Shown here in pieces: positions 7,754-16,178 of a DNA stretch of 51,945 bases; the stretch's first letter is position 1; the number at the start of each line of letters is the position of its first letter. A program made the position numbers and the translations under genes. The DNA comes from Acidobacteriota bacterium. GTDB taxonomy: Bacteria; Acidobacteriota; Terriglobia; Acidiferrales; UBA7541. The notes beneath the pieces were generated by a model, which did no database searches, had not been told where the DNA came from, and saw nothing but the letters and a program-made list of their open reading frames with translations. The stretch spans positions 1 to 51,945 of the forward strand of contig JABDEK010000020.1 of the NCBI GenBank assembly GCA_013287135.1, in the 5' to 3' direction.

Positions 7754-9445
7754 ATGAAGACCCACTTCGTGCGATTCCTAGCCGTGCTGTTGATATCCGC
7801 ACTGATTGTTCCGGCCCTCGACGCCCGAGAGCCAATCTACGCTCGCAAAGCCATGGTGGTGGCGGAACAGGATTTGGCCACCGAAGTAGGCGTCTCAGTT
7901 CTTCGGTCCGGAGGAAACGCCGTCGACGCCGCCGTAGCAGTAGGCTTGGCCCTGGCCGTAACTCATCCCTACGCGGGCAATATCGGTGGCGGCGGATTCA
8001 TGCTCATACGCATGGCCGACGGCCGCACCACCTTCATCGATTTCCGCGAAAAAGCCCCGGCCGCCGCGACTCACGATATGTATCTAAACGCGAACGGCGT
8101 GCCCACCGGCGACAGCGTGGTAGGCTGGCGCTCCGCTGGCGTTCCCGGCACTGTCCGCGGCCTTGCCCTGGCAAATAAGAAATACGGTCGCGAAGCGTGG
8201 CCCGAACTCGTGAAACCCGCCGTGGCCCTGGCGACGAATGGTTTTCCAGTTTCCAAATGGCAGATGGATTCCTGGCGTCGCTCCTCGCCGCTGCTTTCGC
8301 AATTTCCCGAGTCGAAACGCACCTTTCTGAAGGGTGGCGCCTATTACGATTGGCAGGAAATTTTTAAACAACCCGAACTCGCGCGAACTCTCGATCGCAT
8401 CGCCCACTTGGGCGCCGCTGATTTTTACGACGGTGAAACCGCGCACATACTCGCGGCTGAAATGGCAAAGAATGGAGGCCTGATCACTCTCGCAGATTTG
8501 CAAAATTATCAAGCCGTAGAGCGCACACCGCTGGAAGGGGATTACCAGGGATACCACATCATCAGCTCGCCGCCGCCGAGTTCGGGTGGCCTTGGCCTGC
8601 TGCAAATGCTCGCCATGTTGAACGGCACCGGTTATGACAAATCCGGCGCAGGCTCTGCCCTGAGCTATCACTACATGGCGGAAGCGATGCGACGTTACTT
8701 CGCCGACCGCAGCAAATACTTAGGCGATCCCGATTTCGTGAACATCCCCATCTCCGCGTTGCTGGCTCCCGCATATGTCGATTCGCGGAGAGCAACAATC
8801 CGACCCGACCGCGCCACGCCTGCCGAACAAATTGCACCAGGCCTCACAGCAGCTAACGAAGGAACCAACACCACTCACTACAGCATCGTGGACCAGGAGG
8901 GAAATGCAGTTGCCGTAACCTACACGCTTAACAACGGCTACGGCAGCGGCGTAACCGTCCCCGGCGCAGGATTCCTGCTAAACGATGAGATGGACGACTT
9001 CGCCGCCAAGCCCGGGGGGCCGAATATGTTTGGCCTCGTTCAAGGTGAGAGCAACGCCATCGCGCCCGGCAAACGCCCACTCTCGTCCATGACGCCGACA
9101 ATTATCTTGAAAGACGGCAAGCCGTTCCTGGTTCTAGGCGCCCCCGGCGGTCCGGTGATTATTACATCGATGCTGCAAGTGATCCTCAACGTGATCGATT
9201 TCGGAATGAATGCGCAGGATGCCATCGATTTTCCGCGCATTCATGATCAATGGAAGCCGGATCGCCTCGACACGGAATCGACCGTCTCTCCCGATACCGT
9301 TGCGCAGCTCCGGCACATGGGCTATCAAACGCAAACAGCAGACCCGAATGAAAAGGCCAGGGTAGAAGTCATTTTAATCAGCGCTGGTTGGTTGCAGGGA
9401 GCAGTGGACGGCCGAGGCGGCGGTGGAAAAGCGGAAGGATACTAA
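7754..9445 (+). CDS. ggt: Gamma-glutamyltranspeptidase
   Basis: Exported N-terminal-nucleophile hydrolase that cleaves the gamma-glutamyl bond of glutathione and related compounds. Seen: Sec signal MKTHFVRFLAVLLISALIVP; the conserved GGNAVDAAVAVGLALAVTHP and GIGGGGF-like NIGGGGFMLIR blocks; the autoprocessing/catalytic Thr at about residue 373 in GTNTTHYSIVD; substrate-pocket PLSSMTPTI; and GAPGGPVIITS. 563 aa, usual length, so both subunits are present. The start is the ATG that opens the signal peptide rather than an upstream TTG. It converges on the ferredoxin gene with a 50-base gap and no clear terminator. Confidence 0.95.
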   Translation: MKTHFVRFLAVLLISALIVPALDAREPIYARKAMVVAEQDLATEVGVSVLRSGGNAVDAAVAVGLALAVTHPYAGNIGGGGFMLIRMADGRTTFIDFREKAPAAATHDMYLNANGVPTGDSVVGWRSAGVPGTVRGLALANKKYGREAWPELVKPAVALATNGFPVSKWQMDSWRRSSPLLSQFPESKRTFLKGGAYYDWQEIFKQPELARTLDRIAHLGAADFYDGETAHILAAEMAKNGGLITLADLQNYQAVERTPLEGDYQGYHIISSPPPSSGGLGLLQMLAMLNGTGYDKSGAGSALSYHYMAEAMRRYFADRSKYLGDPDFVNIPISALLAPAYVDSRRATIRPDRATPAEQIAPGLTAANEGTNTTHYSIVDQEGNAVAVTYTLNNGYGSGVTVPGAGFLLNDEMDDFAAKPGGPNMFGLVQGESNAIAPGKRPLSSMTPTIILKDGKPFLVLGAPGGPVIITSMLQVILNVIDFGMNAQDAIDFPRIHDQWKPDRLDTESTVSPDTVAQLRHMGYQTQTADPNEKARVEVILISAGWLQGAVDGRGGGGKAEGY

Positions 9446-9495
9446 TCGCGTCTTGATTCGTCTCACGATTGACGATTTGAAAATTGCGCGGCCAA

Positions 9496-9873
9496 CTAGA
9501 ACGGCATCGATCCGTATTTAGTTTCAAATTCCGCCAACGGCACCATATCGATCGCGTCCCACGGACATCCTTCCAGAAACGCTCCATCCGGCCCTTTACT
9601 GGTGCAAAGTTTGCAGCCGATACAAAGCAGGGGATCAACGAGGATTTTTCCAAAAGGCTCATGCTCCGGGTCCGGAACCCAGAACATGCATTCCGCTACC
9701 GGACAATAATCAACGCATGCCGGGGAGCCCGCGCATCCCGTGCACATGTCGTTGATCACCGCGACAATGTGCGGCTTGCGTTTCCGGCGAGTGTTGGTTC
9801 CTTCCGAAATCGGTTCGTACTTGACGACCTCGCCCTTTACAAAGGGCGCGACTTCCGGAGTTATGTCAGCCAC
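9496..9873 (-). CDS. 2[4Fe-4S] ferredoxin
   Basis: Small soluble electron carrier. Seen: two cysteine clusters, C44-xx-C47-x5-C53-xxx-C57-P and C84-xx-C87-xx-C90-x12-C103-P, with one further Cys at 62. The insertions in the third spacing of each motif set it apart from minimal clostridial ferredoxins. The N-terminal 40 residues are charged. The start is GTG with GGGAGG five bases upstream. A candidate promoter lies about 30-60 bases upstream. 125 aa. No electron-transfer partner is adjacent; the neighbouring convergent gene is ggt. Confidence 0.85.
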   Translation of the reverse strand: MADITPEVAPFVKGEVVKYEPISEGTNTRRKRKPHIVAVINDMCTGCAGSPACVDYCPVAECMFWVPDPEHEPFGKILVDPLLCIGCKLCTSKGPDGAFLEGCPWDAIDMVPLAEFETKYGSMPF

Positions 9874-9902
9874 TCGGCCTCCCGGGACTTGATTGCACCC
9901 TC

Positions 9903-9931
9903 ATTTTCGTCGGACCGGACAGGGAAGTCAA
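9903..9931 (-). promoter_or_regulatory. Candidate sigma-70 promoter of the ferredoxin gene
   Basis: On the reverse strand TTGACT, 17 bases, GAAAAT. The -35 matches consensus at five of six positions; the -10 is weak. The predicted start of transcription leaves a leader of about 20-25 bases before the GTG. The rest of the gap up to 10268 holds a 6-bp palindrome GCATAA-AAC-TTATGC at 9999-10013 and no supported gene. Confidence 0.35.
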
Positions 9932-10268
9932 TCGCCTACAATGGGACGCAGTGTCTCACTTTGAATTGCAATAGAGGGCTTCGCGGACTAGCGTTATGGC
10001 ATAAAACTTATGCGGCGCCAATTTGCTGAATCAAAAGCTTTCAGGGCGACGCCGGCATTGGACGCTGGGCTCGGTCGATCCCATTCCGAGGCTTAGAGAA
10101 ATGTCTGGATTTGCTGGCAGCGTCAGAGAGGACCGCTTGGTGGCGTTCGGGATGGGTGTTTACCTGGCCCGGGGAACGACCCAACCGCCGAAATTCAATC
10201 TGAACTTTCTCGCAGTCCGACACAGCAGCGAAGCGAACTCCATCGCCACGAAACTCGTCCGTACATCC

Positions 10269-11339
10269 TCACGGTAGAAGCTCCTGTGCTTCCTCCCAAA
10301 TTTTCCGGAACACATTTGCCGCCGGCTCAACTTTGGCAAGCGCCGCCGACTGGCCAGCCCAAGCCTGCATCCGCTGCACGTCCCCGTCCTTTTGGGCAAG
10401 AGCACGCATCGCAGCAGTAAGGCCTCGTTGTACCGGGTAAAGCGCGGGCGCCGGCGCATCCTCAGCCATCGCCGCGCGAACATAATCTGTCGCAATGCTT
10501 CGCCCCGCGCGCCCACTGAACGCCCTGGTAACAACAGTTTGTTCCGGTGCTGTTTGGCCGATGGCGTTAGCCCAGGCAGGATGAATTTTCGCTTCCGGGC
10601 AACGCAGAAATCCCGTTCCAATTTGTGCTGCGCTCGCGCCCAAGGTGATTGCCGCAGCCACTCCACGTGCGTCGGCAATGCCGCCCGCAGCTACGACTGG
10701 CACGCGGACTGCGTCCACCACCGCCGGCAACAAAGCGAACAGTCCGACCAACTTTCTTTCGGCGTCCGCCGCGTGGAAGCACGCCCGGTGTCCGCCAGCT
10801 TCCGCTCCCTGCGCGGCAATTACGTCGGCGCCTGCCGCTTCCGCCGCGCGCGCTTCAGCTACCGAAGTAATATTCGCGATCCACGCAATGCCGCGCTTTT
10901 TGAGCTCGGTTACAAATTCGGGAGGGTAGAGTCCCATCACCGACGAAACCGCCGGCGGAGCGATCGCTAATAGCGCCTCGCACTGTGCCACAAAATCAGG
11001 CAGCGTCGTGTCCCCAGCTTCCGCCGGAACAGCAGGACCCCACGCCGAAAGAAACTCACGCACGCGCGCTTCGTGCTCCGCGTCGCGTTTAGGCGCGGGC
11101 TCCGGGATCCAGAGATTGATTTGAAATGCGCCGTTGCTGCCGGAACGCACCTGGTTGGCCCAAGCAGTTATTTCCGCAGGCTGCATCAGCAGTGCCCCGC
11201 AAGCTCCCAAACCTCCGGCGTTTGCGATCGCAATGGAAAGAGAAGGCGCGCTTGATCCCGACATCGGCGCGAGCAGCACGGGCGCGCGCAAAGAAAATCG
11301 CGCACAAAACGCATCGATACGATCCTTGGCGAGGCGCAT
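10269..11339 (-). CDS. Nitronate monooxygenase (2-nitropropane dioxygenase family)
   Basis: FMN-dependent TIM-barrel enzyme oxidising nitronates such as propionate-3-nitronate; some members are enoyl-reductase-like (FabK). Seen: APVLLAPMSGSSAP at the first strand, AIANAGGLGACGALL, the family core AAQGAEAGGHRACF with the conserved His of GGH, and phosphate-binding VVAAGGIADARG and GASAAQIGTGFLRC. 356 aa is typical. It is the last gene of a reverse-strand run after the MDR oxidoreductase (25-base gap). FabK is less likely because it lies outside any fatty-acid synthesis cluster. Confidence 0.88.
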   Translation of the reverse strand: MRLAKDRIDAFCARFSLRAPVLLAPMSGSSAPSLSIAIANAGGLGACGALLMQPAEITAWANQVRSGSNGAFQINLWIPEPAPKRDAEHEARVREFLSAWGPAVPAEAGDTTLPDFVAQCEALLAIAPPAVSSVMGLYPPEFVTELKKRGIAWIANITSVAEARAAEAAGADVIAAQGAEAGGHRACFHAADAERKLVGLFALLPAVVDAVRVPVVAAGGIADARGVAAAITLGASAAQIGTGFLRCPEAKIHPAWANAIGQTAPEQTVVTRAFSGRAGRSIATDYVRAAMAEDAPAPALYPVQRGLTAAMRALAQKDGDVQRMQAWAGQSAALAKVEPAANVFRKIWEEAQELLP

Positions 11340-11364
11340 TGATTTCTCCTGATCCCCGCAAGCG

Positions 11365-12321
11365 CTACGGGATGACGACTAACCGCGAGCGTCCTTCTCG
11401 TTGCCAGGCACTCTCGATATCGATCAGTGGAACGCGTTCTGTGTCGATTCGCAATTTGCCGCTGGCGCCGTACGCCAACACTTGTTGCAGAGCGTCCATC
11501 AGGATTTCTGGCGCGGGCACTCCGGCTGTACCCATAATTGTCAGAGGTGCGCTTCGCAGCACCGCGGCCGGAAGGGAAATGGCAGCGCCCGCCGATTCTC
11601 CTACCTGCACGAGCCGAGTCTCCCGTCCAATGGCGGCGAATTCATTGCGCGTAAGAGCGGCAAGCAACGCCTCCGTAGGTGGTCCCCACAAATAGTCAAT
11701 CACGACCTGAAAGCCGTTGTCGCTGGCTTCACGCGCAAAAACTTTCGTCAGTTCCTCTCCCGACATATCGGGCTGTATCGTCGCATCCGCTCCAAGTTCG
11801 AGCAGGGAATTCAACACCTTCTCGTTTCGCCCTGCAGCGATCACTCGTCCAGCGCCCAATATTTTGGCAATCTGCACCGCAAGCTTCCCAGTAACTCCAG
11901 TCGCTCCCAGAATCAAGACGGTCTCACCCGGAGCCAACTTTGCGCGCTCTTTCAGCGTGAGCCATGCGGATACGCCGGGATTAGGCAATGCCGCAGCAAT
12001 GTCGTCACTCAAGCTGTCAGGCACCGCGAAGCATTGTGCGCGCCGCACCACTGTCCGCTCCGCCATCGCGCCATATGGACGCCTGGGTCCGGCAAAAAAC
12101 ACGCGACTTCCATCATCAAGATGACCAACTCCATCGAGCCCGCAGACAACGGGTAATTCCCGGAAGCTTGCATAGTGCGTGCCGGCAGCCATCTGTTTAT
12201 CGACGGGCTTCAGCGCAGCAGCACAGACTCGGACGACTACTTCGCCTTCCGCCCAGACCGGTTCGGGGAATTGTTCGAAACGTGGAAGTTTGCCAAGAGC
12301 ATGCAGGACGGCGGCATTCAC
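11365..12321 (-). CDS. Zinc-less medium-chain dehydrogenase/reductase (quinone oxidoreductase-like)
   Basis: MDR-superfamily NAD(P)H oxidoreductase. Seen: GroES-like N-terminal part (EGEVVVRVCAAALKPVDKQM, VCGLDGVGHL) and Rossmann motif ILGATGVTGKLAVQIAKILG. The catalytic zinc Cys/His set and the structural-zinc four-Cys loop of alcohol dehydrogenases are absent, placing it with quinone oxidoreductase/enoyl-reductase-like members. It starts with GTG one base after the idh stop (TAA-G-GTG), so it is translationally coupled to it. 318 aa. Substrate unknown. Confidence 0.85.
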   Translation of the reverse strand: MNAAVLHALGKLPRFEQFPEPVWAEGEVVVRVCAAALKPVDKQMAAGTHYASFRELPVVCGLDGVGHLDDGSRVFFAGPRRPYGAMAERTVVRRAQCFAVPDSLSDDIAAALPNPGVSAWLTLKERAKLAPGETVLILGATGVTGKLAVQIAKILGAGRVIAAGRNEKVLNSLLELGADATIQPDMSGEELTKVFAREASDNGFQVVIDYLWGPPTEALLAALTRNEFAAIGRETRLVQVGESAGAAISLPAAVLRSAPLTIMGTAGVPAPEILMDALQQVLAYGASGKLRIDTERVPLIDIESAWQREGRSRLVVIP

Positions 12322-12322
12322 C

Positions 12323-13327
12323 TTAGTTGCCCATGGTGCTGATCAAATTGTCCGTAAATTCCGTGGCGCTTGCCGTGCCGCCAACATCGCGCGTCAGCGA
12401 TTTTCCTTCGCGGTAAACCGTGAACAGCGCGCCCTCCACACGTTGTGCTGCCTCGATTTCGTCAATATGACGCAACATCATAATCGAACTCATCAGTAGC
12501 GCCGTCGGATTAGCAACATTCTTGCCCGCAATATCCGGCGCCGTTCCGTGCACCGCCTCAAAAACCGCCACCGTCTCACCGATATTCCCGCTGGGCACCA
12601 CGCCCAGTCCGCCCACCAGCCCCGCGGCCAAATCGCTCATAATGTCTCCATAGAGATTCGTCAACAAAAGTACGTCGAATTGGTTGGGATTCAAGACCAT
12701 CTGCATGCAAGCGTTGTCCACAATAATTTCTTTGTATTCAATTTCGGGATATTCCGCAGCCACTTTGCGCACGGAAGTTAGAAAGAGTCCGTCGGAAAGC
12801 TTCATGATGTTCGCTTTATGCACCGCATGAATCTTCTTTCGTCCAAATTTCCGTGCATACTGAAACGCGAAACGCGCCACACGTGTGGACGCGCGCTCTG
12901 TAATAATTTTCAAGCTCTCCACTACGCCGGGAACCACCGTGTGTTCCAGCCCTGCGTACAAGTCCTCGGTATTTTCGCGGACGATAACGATGTCCACATG
13001 GTGAAAGCGCGATTGCACGCCTTCCAAATTCTTCACCGGACGCAAGTTCGCATACAGATCCAGCGCCTTTCGCAATCCGACATTGATGCTCGGTGCGCCA
13101 GTGCCCACCGCAGTCTCCATCGGCCCTTTCAGCGCTACGCGGTTTTTGCGTATGGATTCAAGCACTCCGGCATGCATGAAATCGACGCCGCGGCGCTCCA
13201 CTTCCGCGCGCGAAGCAATTTCTTCCCAGTCTATTTCCACACCTGCCGCGGCTAATATGCTTTTAACAGCCTTTGAGACTTCCGGACCGATCCCGTCCCC
13301 GGGAATCAAAGTGATGGTATGTTTCAT
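12323..13327 (-). CDS. Isocitrate/isopropylmalate dehydrogenase family, probably NAD-dependent isocitrate dehydrogenase
   Basis: Beta-decarboxylating dehydrogenase; most likely converts isocitrate to 2-oxoglutarate with NAD. Seen: [17 protein letters not shown] at the N-terminus; substrate loop [13 protein letters not shown] (IDH/homoisocitrate style rather than the LeuB style); [18 protein letters not shown] with the metal Asp residues; and [18 protein letters not shown]. The Asp in that last motif, where NADP enzymes have Lys-Tyr, argues for NAD. 334 aa matches the short bacterial IDH3-like subgroup. It is the first gene of a reverse-strand run; the divergent erpA-like gene begins about 220 bases away. 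Homoisocitrate or isopropylmalate dehydrogenase remain possible, though no leucine genes are nearby. Confidence 0.88.
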   Translation of the reverse strand: MKHTITLIPGDGIGPEVSKAVKSILAAAGVEIDWEEIASRAEVERRGVDFMHAGVLESIRKNRVALKGPMETAVGTGAPSINVGLRKALDLYANLRPVKNLEGVQSRFHHVDIVIVRENTEDLYAGLEHTVVPGVVESLKIITERASTRVARFAFQYARKFGRKKIHAVHKANIMKLSDGLFLTSVRKVAAEYPEIEYKEIIVDNACMQMVLNPNQFDVLLLTNLYGDIMSDLAAGLVGGLGVVPSGNIGETVAVFEAVHGTAPDIAGKNVANPTALLMSSIMMLRHIDEIEAAQRVEGALFTVYREGKSLTRDVGGTASATEFTDNLISTMGN

Positions 13328-13479
13328 GTAGGGTACTCATTTTAGGGAGGACTGCACCGTGCATCAACCTCGAATTACGAACGGCCGAGCACTATCGTTC
13401 CAATCGGGAAATGCCGCAAAATCCGATAGTTAACCTAACCACAGCACACCGCGGAATCCAATCGCCTATCGCCGGAATC

Positions 13480-13488
13480 TGGTATAAT
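13480..13488 (+). promoter_or_regulatory. Extended -10 promoter of the erpA-like gene
   Basis: TGGTATAAT, followed by GTC as at the Fur-family gene: the same 12-base core TGGTATAATGTC. No good -35. It implies a leader of about 50 bases that contains the palindrome at 13505. Confidence 0.6.
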
Positions 13489-13504
13489 GTCTTTGGAATC
13501 GTGA

Positions 13505-13523
13505 CGCATGATTTGTTCATGCG
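13505..13523 (+). promoter_or_regulatory. Perfect palindrome in the erpA-like leader
   Basis: CGCATGA-TTTGT-TCATGCG: 7-bp perfect arms, 5-base loop, between the predicted transcription start and the GGAGG ribosome site. It could be an operator half-site pair (16-21 base spacing fits a dimeric repressor) or an RNA hairpin. It does not match a Fur box or an IscR site that I can recognise. Confidence 0.45.
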
Positions 13524-13544
13524 AAATTTGTGGAGGCTTTGCGA

Positions 13545-13871
13545 ATGGTTCAACTAACACCAGTAGCAGTTACAAAGGTTAAAGAAATTCTGCAGCAGCA
13601 GACTCCCTCGCCGGCTGGTTTGCGTGTGGCCGTGGTTGGCGGAGGCTGCTCTGGCTTCAGCTACCACATGGCTTTTGAAAATCAAGTGAACGAGAACAGC
13701 GACAACGTGTACGAATTTGAAGGCTTGAAGGTTCTCGTCGACCAGATGAGCGAAATGTATCTGGAAGGCGTGCAGATCGATTACATCGAAACGATCGAAG
13801 GCTCCGGCTTCAAGTTTAATAACCCGAACGTGAAGAGCACTTGCGGTTGCGGCAGTTCCTTCAGCGTTTAG
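13545..13871 (+). CDS. erpA: A-type iron-sulfur cluster carrier (HesB/IscA/ErpA family)
   Basis: Delivers [2Fe-2S] or [4Fe-4S] clusters to apoproteins. Seen: the three invariant cysteines C35 (GGGCSGFSY) and C100, C102 (STCGCGSS) of a 108-aa protein, and the usual beta-rich core with VLVDQMSEMYLEGVQIDYIE. The start is decided by TGGAGG eight bases upstream of the ATG; an upstream in-frame GTG overlaps that site and is rejected. It is monocistronic: an extended -10 promoter lies upstream and a 9-bp GC hairpin downstream. Assignment to ErpA rather than IscA or SufA is by the stand-alone context and is not certain. Confidence 0.9.
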   Translation: MVQLTPVAVTKVKEILQQQTPSPAGLRVAVVGGGCSGFSYHMAFENQVNENSDNVYEFEGLKVLVDQMSEMYLEGVQIDYIETIEGSGFKFNNPNVKSTCGCGSSFSV

Positions 13872-13907
13872 TAGCTTGTGTTCGATCCCGCTATTGTCAC
13901 TCCGAAT

Positions 13908-13930
13908 CCCCGGCCGCATTCCGGCCGGGG
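13908..13930 (+). terminator. GC-rich hairpin after the erpA-like gene
   Basis: CCCCGGCCG-CATTC-CGGCCGGGG, a perfect 9-bp stem with a 5-base loop, 36 bases after the stop. There is no T-run, so either a Rho-independent-like end without the tract or a relic of the dispersed GC palindromes. Confidence 0.5.
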
Positions 13931-14008
13931 TGACCTGCCCGCTGTCTCCCTAAAATCACTCGTTGTTGCTGAAGATGACTGCTCCGACTCGTATGCTGGC
14001 TCAGTTCT

Positions 14009-15646
14009 ATGATCATCGCCCTGGCCCAATTTAATCCGACCGTTGGGGATTTTGAAGGCAATTCCGCGCGCATTGTGGAACTGGCGCACGAAGCCCAGTC
14101 ACGCGGTGCGCAGCTTGCCGTCTTCTCCGAGCTATGTCTGTGCGGCTATCCTCCCCAAGATCTTACCGAGCGCCCCGCCTTCGACGAACTCAACCAAAAA
14201 GAATTAGTTCGCCTGGCGAAGAAAATTCCCATGCCTTCACTGGTAGGTTACGTCGGCGGAGCGCAGGACAATACTGGAAAACCGGTGGCCAATTGCGCCG
14301 CACTAATCGCAGACGGCCAAATTCTTTTCGAGCAGCGAAAAATGTTGCTGCCCACCTACGATGTATTCGACGAGTCGCGTTATTTTCAACCTGCGCATAC
14401 GCAACACGTCTTTCCATTCAACGCGGAAAAACTCGGCGTCACCATTTGCGAAGACTCCTGGAACGACGAGCGCTTCTGGAACCAGCGCCTTTACGACCGC
14501 GATCCCGTGGCCGAAATCGTCGGGAAGGGAAGTACCCTGCTTCTGAATCTTTCTTCGTCGCCATACACGATCGACAAGCGCTCTCTGCGTCACGACATGC
14601 TGCAGGCCATCGCCAAGGAATATCGTCTCCCCGTGGTGTACGTGAACCAAGTCGGCGGAAACGATAGCCTCATCTTCGACGGTTCGAGCGTCGCCTTCAT
14701 GCCCGATGGCCGCGTCGCCGCGCGCGCAAAATCGTTCGAAGAAGACCTCGTGCTCTTCAACAGTGTCACTGGCGAAGGAGATATCCGCCCGCCAGTTGAG
14801 AACGAACTCGAAACCGCCTATCGCGCGCTCGTCCTCGGCACACGCGATTACGTTCGCAAATGTGGATTCAAAAAAGTCGTAATCGGCTTGAGCGGAGGCG
14901 TTGATTCAGCCCTGGTTGCCGCCATCGCCACGGACGCCCTTGGCCGCGAAAACGTTCAAGGCGTAGCCATGCCCAGCTTCTATTCCTCCAAGGAAAGTAT
15001 GCGCGACGCGCGCCAGCTCGCCGAGAACCTCGGCATACAATTCCTGGTCCTTCCGATCAACGACACGTTCGACACCTATCGTAAGACTCTTGCCGTAAGT
15101 TTCGCTGGCGCCAAAGAGGACGTAACCGAAGAAAATCTCCAAGCGCGTATTCGAGGCAATTTGCTGATGGCGCTCTCCAATAAATTCTGCTCCATGGTGC
15201 TGAGCACTGGAAATAAATCGGAGACCGCCGTGGGATATTGCACGCTCTATGGCGATATGGCAGGCGGCCTAGCGGTGATTTCAGACGTACCTAAAACGAT
15301 GGTTTACGAGCTCTCAAAATTCGTAAATCGCAAAAGGGAACTGATCCCCGTAGAAACTCTCACCAAGCCCCCGTCAGCCGAACTTCGCCCCAACCAACGG
15401 GACTCCGACACCCTTCCCGACTATGATGTCCTGGACCGTATCCTTAAAGCATACGTAGAAGATCTTCGCAGCCCCGAGGAAATCGCCGATCATTACGGCT
15501 TCCCCTTGGCCCTAGTCCGCTCCGTAGCGCTGCGCGTCGACCAAAACGAGTACAAACGCAAGCAAGCCCCCCCAGGATTAAAAATCACCTCCAAGGCCTT
15601 CAGCGTAGGCCGCCGCTTCCCCCTAGCCCAAAAATTTTCCGTCTAA
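14009..15646 (+). CDS. nadE: Glutamine-dependent NAD+ synthetase
   Basis: Amidates nicotinic acid adenine dinucleotide to NAD+, taking ammonia from glutamine. Seen: N-terminal nitrilase-type glutaminase with Glu41 (VFSELCLCGYPP), Lys111 (RKMLLPTYDVFDE) and nucleophile Cys147 (GVTICEDSWN); C-terminal synthetase with the ATP pyrophosphatase P-loop SGGVDS at 295-300, STGNKSETAVGYCTLYGDMA, and PPSAELRPNQRDSDTLP. 545 aa matches the two-domain bacterial form. It supplies the NAD used by the nearby dehydrogenases but shows no operon with them. Confidence 0.97.
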   Translation: MIIALAQFNPTVGDFEGNSARIVELAHEAQSRGAQLAVFSELCLCGYPPQDLTERPAFDELNQKELVRLAKKIPMPSLVGYVGGAQDNTGKPVANCAALIADGQILFEQRKMLLPTYDVFDESRYFQPAHTQHVFPFNAEKLGVTICEDSWNDERFWNQRLYDRDPVAEIVGKGSTLLLNLSSSPYTIDKRSLRHDMLQAIAKEYRLPVVYVNQVGGNDSLIFDGSSVAFMPDGRVAARAKSFEEDLVLFNSVTGEGDIRPPVENELETAYRALVLGTRDYVRKCGFKKVVIGLSGGVDSALVAAIATDALGRENVQGVAMPSFYSSKESMRDARQLAENLGIQFLVLPINDTFDTYRKTLAVSFAGAKEDVTEENLQARIRGNLLMALSNKFCSMVLSTGNKSETAVGYCTLYGDMAGGLAVISDVPKTMVYELSKFVNRKRELIPVETLTKPPSAELRPNQRDSDTLPDYDVLDRILKAYVEDLRSPEEIADHYGFPLALVRSVALRVDQNEYKRKQAPPGLKITSKAFSVGRRFPLAQKFSV

Positions 15647-16178
15647 ACGATTTAGCGTTGTGTCTTGTGCGGAGCTCCGACGAGTGTGCTAGGACCGCGC
15701 GATTTTGTTGGGAGGTTCATCTTGACCTTAAATACTTAAACCCACGGCCCCCGCCGGTAAGACTCCTAGCTGATGCGCATTTGCTCTTAAGACTTAAATG
15801 TAGCGCCGGGTCCTTCTGCCCGGCATCTTTCCTATGCCGCGCACTCCCATCCGTGCGAATTCGCCCCGACATCGCCTTACTGGGTCGTGAGTTTTTTGCG
15901 GAAGCCCCGACAATCGTTTTGGCATTGCGTAGCTTACTTTAAAGGCGGTTCGTGCCGCGCCCGAGAGGAATCTGACAATCGCGATGATTCTCAAGTCCGC
16001 CCCGATGCTCGTCCTCGTGAGGTACTCTTTAGACGCCCGCCAAAGTTTGCAGCACGAACGGAGACTGCTCGTTGAATTTTCTTTTGGCACTCCGCCCGCG
16101 AGGAACTACAATCCGTTGTTCTGACTTTATGGCCAAATTAAACTCGTAGGTTTTGATTCCGTAGGGGAGCGAAGAGAA
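15647..16178. other. Non-coding stretch between nadE and the DsbA-like gene
   Basis: About 530 bases without a supported gene. It contains a REP-like palindrome (listed separately), two similar AT-rich bits (CCTTAAATACTTAAAC and TCTTAAGACTTAAATG), and near its end a plausible promoter TTGTTC-17-TAAACT at 16116-16144. The frames here look like chance. Confidence 0.4.
15800..15830. repeat. REP-like palindrome, well preserved copy
   Basis: GTAGCGCCGGGTCCTTCTGC then CCGGCATCTTT: arms GCCGGG and CCCGGC around TCCTTCTG. Together with 3812 and 37032 it defines a family of the form GTAGCGCCGGG-loop-CCCGGCATCT. Confidence 0.7.

Noticed and set aside
10023..10277. Forward reading frame of 84 codons
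   Set aside because: It is rich in Arg and Ser, has no ribosome site and lies opposite the end of the nitronate monooxygenase gene; it reads as chance.
13870..13895. tRNA T-loop-like string GTTCGATCC
   Set aside because: No acceptor stem, D-arm or anticodon arm can be drawn around it.
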